A DNA stretch of 53,257 nucleotides, taken from the NCBI GenBank assembly GCA_039931435.1, contig JBDTRY010000005.1, forward strand, positions 1-53,257, in the 5' to 3' direction. A program made the position numbers and the translations under genes. The notes under the pieces were generated by a model. The model was not told where the DNA came from and searched no databases. It saw nothing but the letters and a program-made list of their open reading frames with translations. Position 1 is the stretch's first letter. Each line of letters begins with the position of its first letter. Shown here piece by piece: positions 22,898 to 29,929 of this stretch. The DNA is from JBDTRY01 sp039931435. GTDB taxonomy: Bacteria > Acidobacteriota > Thermoanaerobaculia > Gp7-AA8.

Positions 22898-23437
22898 GCG
22901 GATCTTGCCGATTGCCCTGCGGGAGCAGTCCTCATCCATGAGTGATGCCGCCGCATCGAACGAGAACCAGCAGAGATCCATCGACTCGACCGGGTCCGCC
23001 CGGATCGCATCCGGCGAATCAGAGACAGCGACGTAGCGGACATCGAAGTGACGATGTTGCGGTTCCCCTTTTCCGGAGGGAATGAGATGGACATCGATAT
23101 CGAATATCCGGGAGTCCAGCAGACGAACGTCCGTGAGGCCGCTCTCCTCCGACGCCTCTCGAAGTGCAGCCACGGACGGAGTTTCGTCGGGCCCGAGATG
23201 ACCCCCCATCTGCAGCCACCGGTCCAGACGACGGTGGTGATGAAGAAGAAGCCTCGATGTGGGCGGATGAACGATGAATGCGCTGGCCGTGAAATGTCCC
23301 GGCTCGAAGTGGCTTCGCAAGCTGGAGCCGGGGGAGTGGATCAGCTCCAGCATTTCCCTCAGGTCGCTCGCTTCCTTGCTGTCGGCCGGGCTGAAGGACG
23401 AGAGTTCGTCAAAAAGAGACTGATCGACGGGAGGCAT
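22838..23437 (-). CDS. NUDIX hydrolase
   Basis: This 199-aa protein has a complete Nudix box in GGHLGPDETPSVAALREAS followed by EESGL, matching Gx5Ex7REUxEExGU with the metal-binding glutamates. Family members cleave nucleoside diphosphates linked to another group; the substrate here is unknown. The ATG at 23437 has CATAAT six bases upstream and no Shine-Dalgarno, suggesting a leaderless mRNA. The last 20 codons overlap the convergent DUF2156 gene on the other strand. Confidence 0.9.
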   Translation of the reverse strand: MPPVDQSLFDELSSFSPADSKEASDLREMLELIHSPGSSLRSHFEPGHFTASAFIVHPPTSRLLLHHHRRLDRWLQMGGHLGPDETPSVAALREASEESGLTDVRLLDSRIFDIDVHLIPSGKGEPQHRHFDVRYVAVSDSPDAIRADPVESMDLCWFSFDAAASLMDEDCSRRAIGKIRSRLAQALHSPRQNPAPENR

Positions 23438-23443
23438 GCCCTG

Positions 23444-23449
23444 ATTATG
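23444..23449 (-). promoter_or_regulatory. -10 element six bases before the NUDIX gene
   Basis: Minus-strand CATAAT, then CAGGGC, then ATG. It differs from TATAAT in the first base only. A leaderless start is predicted. Confidence 0.5.
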
Positions 23450-23483
23450 CTTCGAACAGCGGGACTCGGCGGAGCCAGTGAAC

Positions 23484-23807
23484 TCAGCTCCAGCGGTGAC
23501 CGCAGGTGCTGCAGTGCCAGTCCTTCACGAACAGGTGCAGGGCAAACGGAGACATGACGATGATCGCCAGGGCAGGCCAGAACGTGGCCGGGTCCATCGC
23601 CACCACTCCGCCAAGAATGACCGCTACGAAAATGAAGATGCGCACCTTGGGGATGCGGTGAATGTCGAGCGACTCGCAGACCGGACACTGCTCTGGATCC
23701 TGCGGAGGGGCGGGCTCGCCTTCTTCCGGTACGAAGTCCTTCCATGGGTCGGTGCGAGGGACATAACCATCGCCTTCCTCCGCCAGGTGAATTCGCAGGG
23801 TGTACAT
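23484..23807 (-). CDS. Small membrane protein with two CxxC knuckles
   Basis: This 107-aa protein starts MYTLRIHLAEEGDGYV and has CPVCESLDIHRIP at about residues 41-53. A hydrophobic stretch that could form two helices follows (about 54-90), and it ends with HCSTCGHRWS. The two CxxC pairs bracket the membrane segment and could together form a zinc ribbon on the cytoplasmic side. The function is unknown and I do not recognise a family. The start at 23807 is chosen because TATCTT lies six bases before it and an intrinsic terminator lies just beyond; the longer frame to 23864 would include that terminator. Confidence 0.7.
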   Translation of the reverse strand: MYTLRIHLAEEGDGYVPRTDPWKDFVPEEGEPAPPQDPEQCPVCESLDIHRIPKVRIFIFVAVILGGVVAMDPATFWPALAIIVMSPFALHLFVKDWHCSTCGHRWS

Positions 23808-23813
23808 GGATTG

Positions 23814-23819
23814 AAGATA
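23814..23819 (-). promoter_or_regulatory. -10 element six bases before the CxxC membrane protein
   Basis: Minus-strand TATCTT, CAATCC, ATG. It sits just downstream of the ABC-transporter terminator, so the small gene has its own predicted leaderless transcript. Confidence 0.5.
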
Positions 23820-23821
23820 GC

Positions 23822-23855
23822 TAAAACAAAGCCCGGGAACAAGATCACCGGGCCC
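23822..23855 (-). terminator. Intrinsic terminator after the ABC exporter
   Basis: On the minus strand GCCCGG and CCGGGC pair around an 11-nt loop and are followed by TTTGTTTT. It lies about 10 nt after the ABC exporter stop codon. Confidence 0.75.
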
Positions 23856-23864
23856 CGCGTCCAT

Positions 23865-25718
23865 CTACTCCGGATTGTCCATCGAGGGAGGCCGGCCTCG
23901 TCCTGCCGCGGCCAGCTCCGGATCAGGAGTGAAGTCTTCGCCGGGGTTGATGAAGCGGTCGGTCTCGAAGTGATACTGCTTGTCGTACAACTGCTTGTAC
24001 CGGCCGTTCAGACTGAGCAGCGTTCCGTGGGTTCCCTGCTCCACGATCTCTCCGTGCTCAATAACCAGAATCTGATCCGCACTTCGAATCGTGGAGAGCC
24101 GGTGAGCGATGACGAACGTCGTTCGTCCGCTGCGCAGCATGCGCAGACCGTCCTGAATGAGCGCTTCACTCTCGCTGTCCAGACTGGACGTCGCCTCGTC
24201 GAGAATGAGAATGGCCGGATCTGCCAGGATGGCCCGGGCGATGGCGATCCGTTGCCGCTGTCCCCCGGACAACTTGATTCCTCGCTCGCCGACGATGGTC
24301 TCGTACTTCTTCTCCAGCGGTTCTACGAACTCGTCGACATGGGCGATGCGGGAAACTTCGAGCACCTGTTCGAAAGTCGCCCCCGGTCGGCCGTAGCTGA
24401 TGTTCGCAGCGATGGATCCATCGAAAAGAAAATTCTCCTGAAGGACGATTCCCAGATGCGAACGGTAATCGCGGAGACGGACCTGCGCCAGGTCGCGCCC
24501 GTCGACGAGGATCCTCCCGGACTGAGGCCGGTTGAAGGTCATCACCAGACTGATGAGCGTGCTCTTTCCTGAGCCCGACGAGCCAACCAGCGCCGTCGTC
24601 GAACCTGACGGCGCGCGGAAAGAAATGTCTTTGAGAACGGGAACGCCCGGGTTGTACTCGAAGGAGACGTGATCGAACTCGATAGCCCCCACGACGTTGG
24701 CCATCGGTTCCCGTGATTCATCGTCGGCATTCTCGGTGGGCACGTTCAGCACCTCGCGGATACGGTCCAGCCCTGCAAAGGCCTCGGTGATCTGAGTGCC
24801 GATAGAAGCGATCTGCATCACCGGAGCGGCCACGAGCCCGGTGAAGAAAATGTACATGACGAATCCGCCCAGGGTCATCGAGCCATTGATGATGGATCGC
24901 CCGCCAACCACCATCATGATTACACCGACAATGCCGAAGATGGCCGTGGCAACCGCGCTCACCCCGGAGACGGCGGTGATGGTACTGGCAACGTTCCTCA
25001 GCAGATCGTGCGCGCCTTTGGCGAAGATGCGTTGCTCACGCCGCTCCGCGGTGTAAGCCTTGACGACACGGATGCCGCCGAGGCTTTCGGCCAGGCGTCC
25101 CGTGATCTGGGCGTTGATCTCACCCCGCTCACGGAAAAGCGGACGTACGCGCTTGAAGGCCGCCGACATGACGACGCCGAAAACGGTCATGGTGACCACG
25201 GTGATTACCGTCAGTTGCCAGTTCAGGTAGAACAGAACAAAGAGGGCGATCACGGCAGTGACGATTCCGCCGGTGAGCTGCACCAGTCCCGTTCCCACCA
25301 GATTGCGGATGCCTTCGGCGTCCGTCATGATCCTGGATATGAGAATCCCCGACTTTGTGGAGTCGAAGTAGGCCACGGGGAGCATGGACACATGCCGTTG
25401 CACGTTCTTGCGCATCTCCGTGATCGAGTGCTGCGCGGCCACTCCCAGAATTTGTGAGAGCGCGAAGGAAGTGATGGCCTGCACGATAGTCGCCGCTCCG
25501 GCGGCCAGCGCCAGCCAGATCAACAGCTCGTGGCGTCCCTTGCCGATGACCTCGTCGATCAGATACTTCGATGACGCCGGCAGGACGAGTTGCGAGAGAC
25601 GGCTGACGAGCATCAGGGCCAGGCCCACGCCCAGCCGCCCCCGACGCTGCCAGATCAGCTCCTTCGCTTCGCGCCAGACCGTGTCGAGTTTGACGCGCTT
25701 CTTTTTCGGCTCGGCCAC
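23865..25718 (-). CDS. ABC exporter, fused membrane and ATPase domains (MsbA-like)
   Basis: This 617-aa half-transporter has six membrane helices in residues 20-310. The nucleotide-binding domain (about 345-590) has Walker A LVGSSGSGKSTL, signature LSGGQRQRIAIARAIL, Walker B LILDEATSSLD and the switch His in VIAHRLST. It would work as a homodimer exporting lipids, peptides or drugs; MsbA-like lipid export is the commonest role for this length, but the substrate is not readable. The GTG start is preceded by TACAAT and six bases, with no Shine-Dalgarno. Confidence 0.93.
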   Translation of the reverse strand: MAEPKKKRVKLDTVWREAKELIWQRRGRLGVGLALMLVSRLSQLVLPASSKYLIDEVIGKGRHELLIWLALAAGAATIVQAITSFALSQILGVAAQHSITEMRKNVQRHVSMLPVAYFDSTKSGILISRIMTDAEGIRNLVGTGLVQLTGGIVTAVIALFVLFYLNWQLTVITVVTMTVFGVVMSAAFKRVRPLFRERGEINAQITGRLAESLGGIRVVKAYTAERREQRIFAKGAHDLLRNVASTITAVSGVSAVATAIFGIVGVIMMVVGGRSIINGSMTLGGFVMYIFFTGLVAAPVMQIASIGTQITEAFAGLDRIREVLNVPTENADDESREPMANVVGAIEFDHVSFEYNPGVPVLKDISFRAPSGSTTALVGSSGSGKSTLISLVMTFNRPQSGRILVDGRDLAQVRLRDYRSHLGIVLQENFLFDGSIAANISYGRPGATFEQVLEVSRIAHVDEFVEPLEKKYETIVGERGIKLSGGQRQRIAIARAILADPAILILDEATSSLDSESEALIQDGLRMLRSGRTTFVIAHRLSTIRSADQILVIEHGEIVEQGTHGTLLSLNGRYKQLYDKQYHFETDRFINPGEDFTPDPELAAAGRGRPPSMDNPE

Positions 25719-25724
25719 CCGCGC

Positions 25725-25730
25725 ATTGTA
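25725..25730 (-). promoter_or_regulatory. -10 element six bases before the ABC exporter
   Basis: Minus-strand TACAAT, GCGCGG, GTG: five of six consensus bases and the same six-base spacing as several other genes in the window. Confidence 0.55.
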
Positions 25731-25757
25731 CCCGCCGATGAAAAAAACGACTGCCGG

Positions 25758-26396
25758 TTACGCAGACCTTCGCGAGGCAGGCGCTGCCCAGGAGCATATC
25801 GGGCAATTCTCGAAGTCGTGACGCAGGGCCGGGCAGAACTGGCGCCCGAAGTAAATCATCTGCAGGTGAAGACGGCTCCACGAAGTCCTGGGAAACACAG
25901 CCGTCAGATCCTTCTCCGTTTTCTCCACGCTCCGGCCATTGGAGAGAGCCCATCTCCATGCCAGCCGATGGATGTGGGTATCGACCGGGAAGGCCGGCTG
26001 GCCGAAGGCCTGAGCCATGACCACGCTTGCCGTCTTATGGCCGACGCCGGGGAGTGCCTCCAGATGTTCGAGATCGGCCGGTACCTGGCCGGCGAAGTCG
26101 TTGGTGAGGATCTCCGACAGGCGCTTGATGTTCCGCGCCTTTCCCGGTGCCAGCCCGCACGTGCGGATGATCTGCAGGATCTCGCTCTCCGGGAGGGAAG
26201 CCATAGCGTCGGGGGCGCTGGCGCGAGCGAACAGCTCGGGGGTGACGAGGTTGACCCGGGCGTCGGTGGTCTGGGCCGACAGAAGCACGGCCACCAGGAG
26301 CGTGAATGGATTGGAGTGGACCAGGGGGATGGGAGGGGCAGGGAACGTCTCGTCGAGGATTGTCTGAATCCGCATCGCCTTCTCTGCCCGCTTCAT
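25758..26396 (-). CDS. Endonuclease III-type DNA glycosylase, variant iron-sulfur region
   Basis: This 212-aa HhH-GPD protein has the helix-hairpin-helix LEALPGVGHKTASVV with the catalytic Lys, and the catalytic Asp in FPVDTHIHRLAWRW. It would excise oxidised pyrimidines in base-excision repair. The usual C-terminal cluster, Cx6Cx2Cx5C, is not intact: the sequence reads FCPALRHDFENCPICSWAA, giving Cx9Cx2C with no fourth Cys. I believe a related CPICSW subgroup of Nth-like proteins exists, so this may be a real lineage without a 4Fe-4S cluster. The ATG at 26396 is set by TACCAT seven bases upstream; the frame is open 216 bp further but without family similarity. Confidence 0.88.
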   Translation of the reverse strand: MKRAEKAMRIQTILDETFPAPPIPLVHSNPFTLLVAVLLSAQTTDARVNLVTPELFARASAPDAMASLPESEILQIIRTCGLAPGKARNIKRLSEILTNDFAGQVPADLEHLEALPGVGHKTASVVMAQAFGQPAFPVDTHIHRLAWRWALSNGRSVEKTEKDLTAVFPRTSWSRLHLQMIYFGRQFCPALRHDFENCPICSWAAPASRRSA

Positions 26397-26403
26397 GGCG
26401 CGA

Positions 26404-26409
26404 ATGGTA
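26404..26409 (-). promoter_or_regulatory. -10 element seven bases before the endonuclease III gene
   Basis: Minus-strand TACCAT, seven bases, ATG; no Shine-Dalgarno. Leaderless transcription is predicted. Confidence 0.5.
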
Positions 26410-26523
26410 CCCGACAGGGCTGGGGAGGAGGAGAGTGTGCCTTTTTTCTTCCAGGGTGTTAACCAGCTTCCCATGGAGGGCGTATAGGAATCGAAGTATG
26501 GAGTCGTATAACAGGAGGACGCT

Positions 26524-26991
26524 ATGGATGGCCCCGAAGTTCTGATTCCCATCGTGGGATCAATCTCATTGTTCAGCATGATCGCCTTCATTGTCTGGGT
26601 CGGTGCGCGCAAACGGCAGCGCGAAGTGGAAGCGATTACCCAGGTGCAGACGAAAATGCTCGATAAGTTCGGAAGTGCTCCGGAGTTCGTCGACTTTCTG
26701 CGCAGCGGAGAAGGTCTGAAGTTCCTTCAGGGGTTTGCCCTGGAACGCCGCAATCCCGCGGAAAAGCTTTTCGGCACGATCCGGTCCGGAATCGTGCTCT
26801 CGTTCTTCGGCGCCGCTTTCCTGGCCCTGGCGGCACTGACGCACGAGGACCCCGAAGGCTTCATGATCACCGGAGTGCTGATCGGATCCGTCGGAGCCGG
26901 GTTTCTCGTCACGGCGTATGTGGCCAACCGCATGTCGCGGGCTGCAAACGGTGACGGTGGCAATACCGGATCTCAGCTCTCGAAAGCGTAA
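26524..26991 (+). CDS. Small membrane protein upstream of a sigma factor
   Basis: This 155-aa protein has three predicted helices (about 8-27, 91-109 and 115-133) and a charged cytoplasmic stretch between the first two (RKRQREVEAITQVQTKMLDK). The family is not recognised. It has a strong AGGAGG site and lies directly upstream of the ECF sigma/anti-sigma pair in the same direction, 18 nt from the sigma ATG, so it is probably part of that operon and may take part in envelope signalling. Confidence 0.75.
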   Translation: MDGPEVLIPIVGSISLFSMIAFIVWVGARKRQREVEAITQVQTKMLDKFGSAPEFVDFLRSGEGLKFLQGFALERRNPAEKLFGTIRSGIVLSFFGAAFLALAALTHEDPEGFMITGVLIGSVGAGFLVTAYVANRMSRAANGDGGNTGSQLSKA

Positions 26992-27009
26992 TTCTCCGGA
27001 TAGAATGTC

Positions 27010-27588
27010 ATGCGCGGCAGGGAGCTTGCTCTGGATACAGCGGTCATCGGAAACTCCTCGGAGACCGCTCAGACACCCGCTCTGATCAGCGAAGCTCACT
27101 TCGAGCAGTTCTATCGCAGAAATTCAGAGGGTCTCTGGGCTTACCTCTACCGCATGGGTGGCGACGCATCGCTGGCGGACGACGTGCTGCAGAAAGCGTT
27201 TTATCGTTTCCTGCGCACGCCGCTCCGCTCCGCCGAGGAAGCGCAGCTTCGGGGACTGCTCTACAAGATCGGCACGAACCTCATGCACGATCACTGGCGC
27301 AGTGAGAAACGGGAGAAAAACTGGCGCACGGCCATGCCTGGAGACGAGCCCTCTGTCCCCGCTTCCGATAGCGCTCTCCGCAACGACATGCAGAAGGTCT
27401 TCGACCGGCTTAAGCCTCAGGAGCGCACCCTTCTCTGGATGGCCCACGTCGAAGGCGCGGATCATCGCGAAGTAGCCGAGGTGGTAGGGGTGAAGGAAAA
27501 CAGTGTGAAGGTCATGCTGTTCCGGGCACGGGCCAAACTGGGCCGTCTGCTTGCAGACGCCGGCTTGAGCCCGGAGGGGAAACGATGA
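27010..27588 (+). CDS. ECF-type RNA polymerase sigma factor
   Basis: This 192-aa sigma-70 family protein has region 2 (about residues 28-95: FEQFYRRNSEGLWAYLYR, then DVLQKAFYRFLR) and region 4 (about 125-180: LKPQERTLLWMAHVEGADH, then VVGVKENSVKVMLFRARAK). The target promoter is unknown. It overlaps the following anti-sigma gene by ATGA, which supports translational coupling of the pair. The first ATG is used; TAGAAT lies only three bases before it and may be chance. Confidence 0.9.
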   Translation: MRGRELALDTAVIGNSSETAQTPALISEAHFEQFYRRNSEGLWAYLYRMGGDASLADDVLQKAFYRFLRTPLRSAEEAQLRGLLYKIGTNLMHDHWRSEKREKNWRTAMPGDEPSVPASDSALRNDMQKVFDRLKPQERTLLWMAHVEGADHREVAEVVGVKENSVKVMLFRARAKLGRLLADAGLSPEGKR

Positions 27589-28058
27589 ACGAGAACGGCT
27601 GCGCGTACGAGGAGGCTGTGACCCGGTCCGGCGGTGCGATCGAGGGACCGCTGGCTGAGCATGTCCGGGGTTGCCAGAGCTGTCAGGAAAACGCGGCCGT
27701 GGCAGGTTGGATGACGCAGCTTCGCGCTCAGTCCCGTCCCCGGAAGGGTCTTCCCACGCCGGAAATGCTCTGGTTGAAATCGAGAGTGATGCAAATCCAG
27801 GACGCCCAGCTACGGGCCGTCGACACGATTCGGATCGTGCACGTCATCGTCTACGGCTTTGTCGGTCTGTGCTGGTCGGTCTTCCTGACCTGGAAGGGTT
27901 CGGCGATCTCACAGTGGTTCGGTGATATCCGATCGGGACACTTTGTCAGCGCCATTACGGGATCGTCTCCGATTTCGATTTCGTTCCTGCTGATGCTCGG
28001 CGCTCTGATCTGCATGACCGTCGTGGCTACGCTGCCGGCGATTCTGGCCGAAGAGTAG
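27585..28058 (+). CDS. Putative anti-sigma factor with zinc-finger motif
   Basis: This 157-aa protein has the zinc-binding anti-sigma motif HVRGCQSC (HxxxCxxC) near residue 26, with an upstream Cys at position 6. Two transmembrane helices follow (about 85-105 and 130-152). It starts inside the sigma factor stop codon. It is likely to sequester the sigma factor at the membrane until an envelope or redox signal. The C-terminal region is too short for a large sensor, so the membrane protein at 26524 may be part of the sensing unit. Confidence 0.82.
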   Translation: MNENGCAYEEAVTRSGGAIEGPLAEHVRGCQSCQENAAVAGWMTQLRAQSRPRKGLPTPEMLWLKSRVMQIQDAQLRAVDTIRIVHVIVYGFVGLCWSVFLTWKGSAISQWFGDIRSGHFVSAITGSSPISISFLLMLGALICMTVVATLPAILAEE

Positions 28059-28154
28059 TTCCTCGCTGCGTCGGCGCGTGTTACGTGGGCGCTGCGGAGG
28101 TTGTCGAAGCGCGCGAAATCCCTGCCCGTCATGGACGTCTCTGCACGAGCGGAA

Positions 28155-28180
28155 GGTCCCTCGCTTCGCTTCGGGATGAC
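28155..28180 (+). repeat. Fragment of the large inverted-repeat subtype
   Basis: GGTCCCTCGCTTCGCTTC followed by GGGATGAC matches one arm of the element at 12722-12863. It sits in the 244-bp gap before the transglutaminase-like gene; I see nothing else firm there. Confidence 0.6.
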
Positions 28181-28302
28181 ACTGCACTGAGAGTCCTTAA
28201 GCTGCCAGCAGGTGAAACTTTTCTGTGTAGTTTGATTGCACGATCTTTGCGTATTCCGTACACGAGCTAGAATTTGCCCCGACCAGCATCCCGGAGACCA
28301 CC

Positions 28303-29289
28303 ATGAACCGATCTGCGATCATTTTCTGCGCTGCGATTCTTTCGTCCCTCTCGGTACACGCTGCTCAGGAACCGAAGTCGCGAACAATGGACGCCGTGTA
28401 CACAGCGTCGCTGAAGGACATTCCGGCGGGACTCAAGGAACTGAGGGTATGGGTGCCGATTCCGGCGACCTCCGGTCATCAGACGGTTTCTCCGCCCGTC
28501 GTCGAGTCCGACCTTCGCTGGACCGCAGGAAGGGAGAACGCGTTCGGCGATCGCTTCATCTACACCACCATCAAGAACCCACCCGGGGGCGAGATGAAGG
28601 TCAGCGTTCGGTTCCGGGCCACACGCGAGGAAGCCACGCTGGCCTCCCTGAAGGTCGCCTCGCTGACGAAGGCGGAGCGCCAGCGAGAGTTGCAGCCCAA
28701 CCGACTGGTGACCCTATCACCGCGCATCCGCAAGCTGGCGGACGAGATCACCAGAGGGAAGAAACAGCCGCTCGACCAAGCCCGCGCCATTTACGATTAC
28801 CTGGTCACGAGCATGGTTTACGACAAGGTCAAACCGGGGTGGGGTCAGGGCGACAGCGAACGGGCCTGCGACGTCAAGGCTGGCAATTGCACCGATTTTC
28901 ATTCGCTGTTCATGTCTCTGGCGCGGGCCAAAGGAATCCCCACACGCTTCGTCATCGGATTCCCGGTCCCGGCCAAAGAGTCGGGCGTGGTCACCGGGTA
29001 CCACTGCTGGGCAGAGTTTTTTGTCGAGGGCAAGGGATGGATCCCCGTGGACGCGTCCGAGGCTTCGAAGTCGTCGGATCCGGCGGTGCGGGCCTATCTC
29101 TTCGGGAATCTCGATCCGGACCGCATCGCCTTCACCACCGGACGGGACATCGTACTCAATCCGCAGACGGCGGAACCGCTGAACTATTTCATCTACCCGT
29201 ACGCCGAGGCGGGCGGTGAACGGGTTGGTGTGCCCTCGATTGAGCTGAAGTTCGAAACGGTGACAAGAACTACGGCGAGCGGCCGATGA
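28303..29289 (+). CDS. Exported transglutaminase-like protein
   Basis: This 328-aa protein has a signal peptide (about residues 1-20), an N-terminal beta domain and a transglutaminase-like core with the papain-type triad: Cys in VKAGNCTDFHSLFMSLARAK, His in TGYHCWAEFFVEGKGW and Asp in IPVDASEASK. Bacterial members are mostly proteases or amidases of cell-wall or protein substrates rather than cross-linkers. The start has CGGAGA six bases upstream, unlike the leaderless genes. A TAGAAT hexamer at 28269-28274 could be its -10. The 3' end is 6 bp from the convergent methyltransferase. Confidence 0.88.
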   Translation: MNRSAIIFCAAILSSLSVHAAQEPKSRTMDAVYTASLKDIPAGLKELRVWVPIPATSGHQTVSPPVVESDLRWTAGRENAFGDRFIYTTIKNPPGGEMKVSVRFRATREEATLASLKVASLTKAERQRELQPNRLVTLSPRIRKLADEITRGKKQPLDQARAIYDYLVTSMVYDKVKPGWGQGDSERACDVKAGNCTDFHSLFMSLARAKGIPTRFVIGFPVPAKESGVVTGYHCWAEFFVEGKGWIPVDASEASKSSDPAVRAYLFGNLDPDRIAFTTGRDIVLNPQTAEPLNYFIYPYAEAGGERVGVPSIELKFETVTRTTASGR

Positions 29290-29295
29290 GTCAGC

Positions 29296-29874
29296 TCAGA
29301 CGGGATCGGCGAGAACGAGGTAGTTGTACATCCCGAACTCTTCGGCGGACAACACGCGCCAGCTGCGCGAGACGAGGAGATCGACCACAGCACTCATGGC
29401 CACGCGATGCTCGTGCGGAGGGCCCGGAGGCCTTTCGACGTCGTCCCGCCAGTCGAGGATGGCCAGGAACCCACCGGGACGCAGGGTGCGCCGCATCTCT
29501 TCGAGCACCCGTTCACGACGATCCAGCTCGTGCCAGACATTGGCGATCAGAACGCGATCTGCTGTGGCTGAAGGCAGACGGGTCTGCTCGGCCTCGCCGT
29601 AGACGGGCAGGAGATTCCGCAGCGGATCGGAGGAGAGCTTCTCCCTGATTTTCTCCAGCATTTCCGGTTGAGAGTCGAGCGCGTACACGATTCCTGGAGC
29701 GACCGCCCGGGCTGCGGGAAATGCAAAGTATCCGGTCCCGGCCCCGACATCAGCCACAGCCATTCCCACGTCGAGCGAGAGGCGGGAGATCAGCTCATCC
29801 GGTGGAAGCCACGTCCGGCGATCCGCATCCTCGAGCTTGTGCGCGCGCTGGTGACTGAATGTTCGTTCGTTCAT
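29296..29874 (-). CDS. Class I SAM-dependent methyltransferase (UbiE-like)
   Basis: This 192-aa protein has the class I motif VADVGAGTGYFAFPAARA and an acidic loop YALDSQPEMLEKI. A later LIANVWHELDRRERVLEEM and LRPGGFLAILDW complete the pattern of small Methyltransf_11/UbiE-type enzymes. The substrate is unknown. The ATG at 29874 is preferred over the longer frame to 29940, which would overlap the M1 peptidase stop region. No Shine-Dalgarno or -10 is obvious before it. Confidence 0.85.
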   Translation of the reverse strand: MNERTFSHQRAHKLEDADRRTWLPPDELISRLSLDVGMAVADVGAGTGYFAFPAARAVAPGIVYALDSQPEMLEKIREKLSSDPLRNLLPVYGEAEQTRLPSATADRVLIANVWHELDRRERVLEEMRRTLRPGGFLAILDWRDDVERPPGPPHEHRVAMSAVVDLLVSRSWRVLSAEEFGMYNYLVLADPV

Positions 29875-29929
29875 TGTCGTGAGGGGTGAGAGCGCGGGAC
29901 GGGTTCCGTGCTGCGGGTACCTTCGCTCC

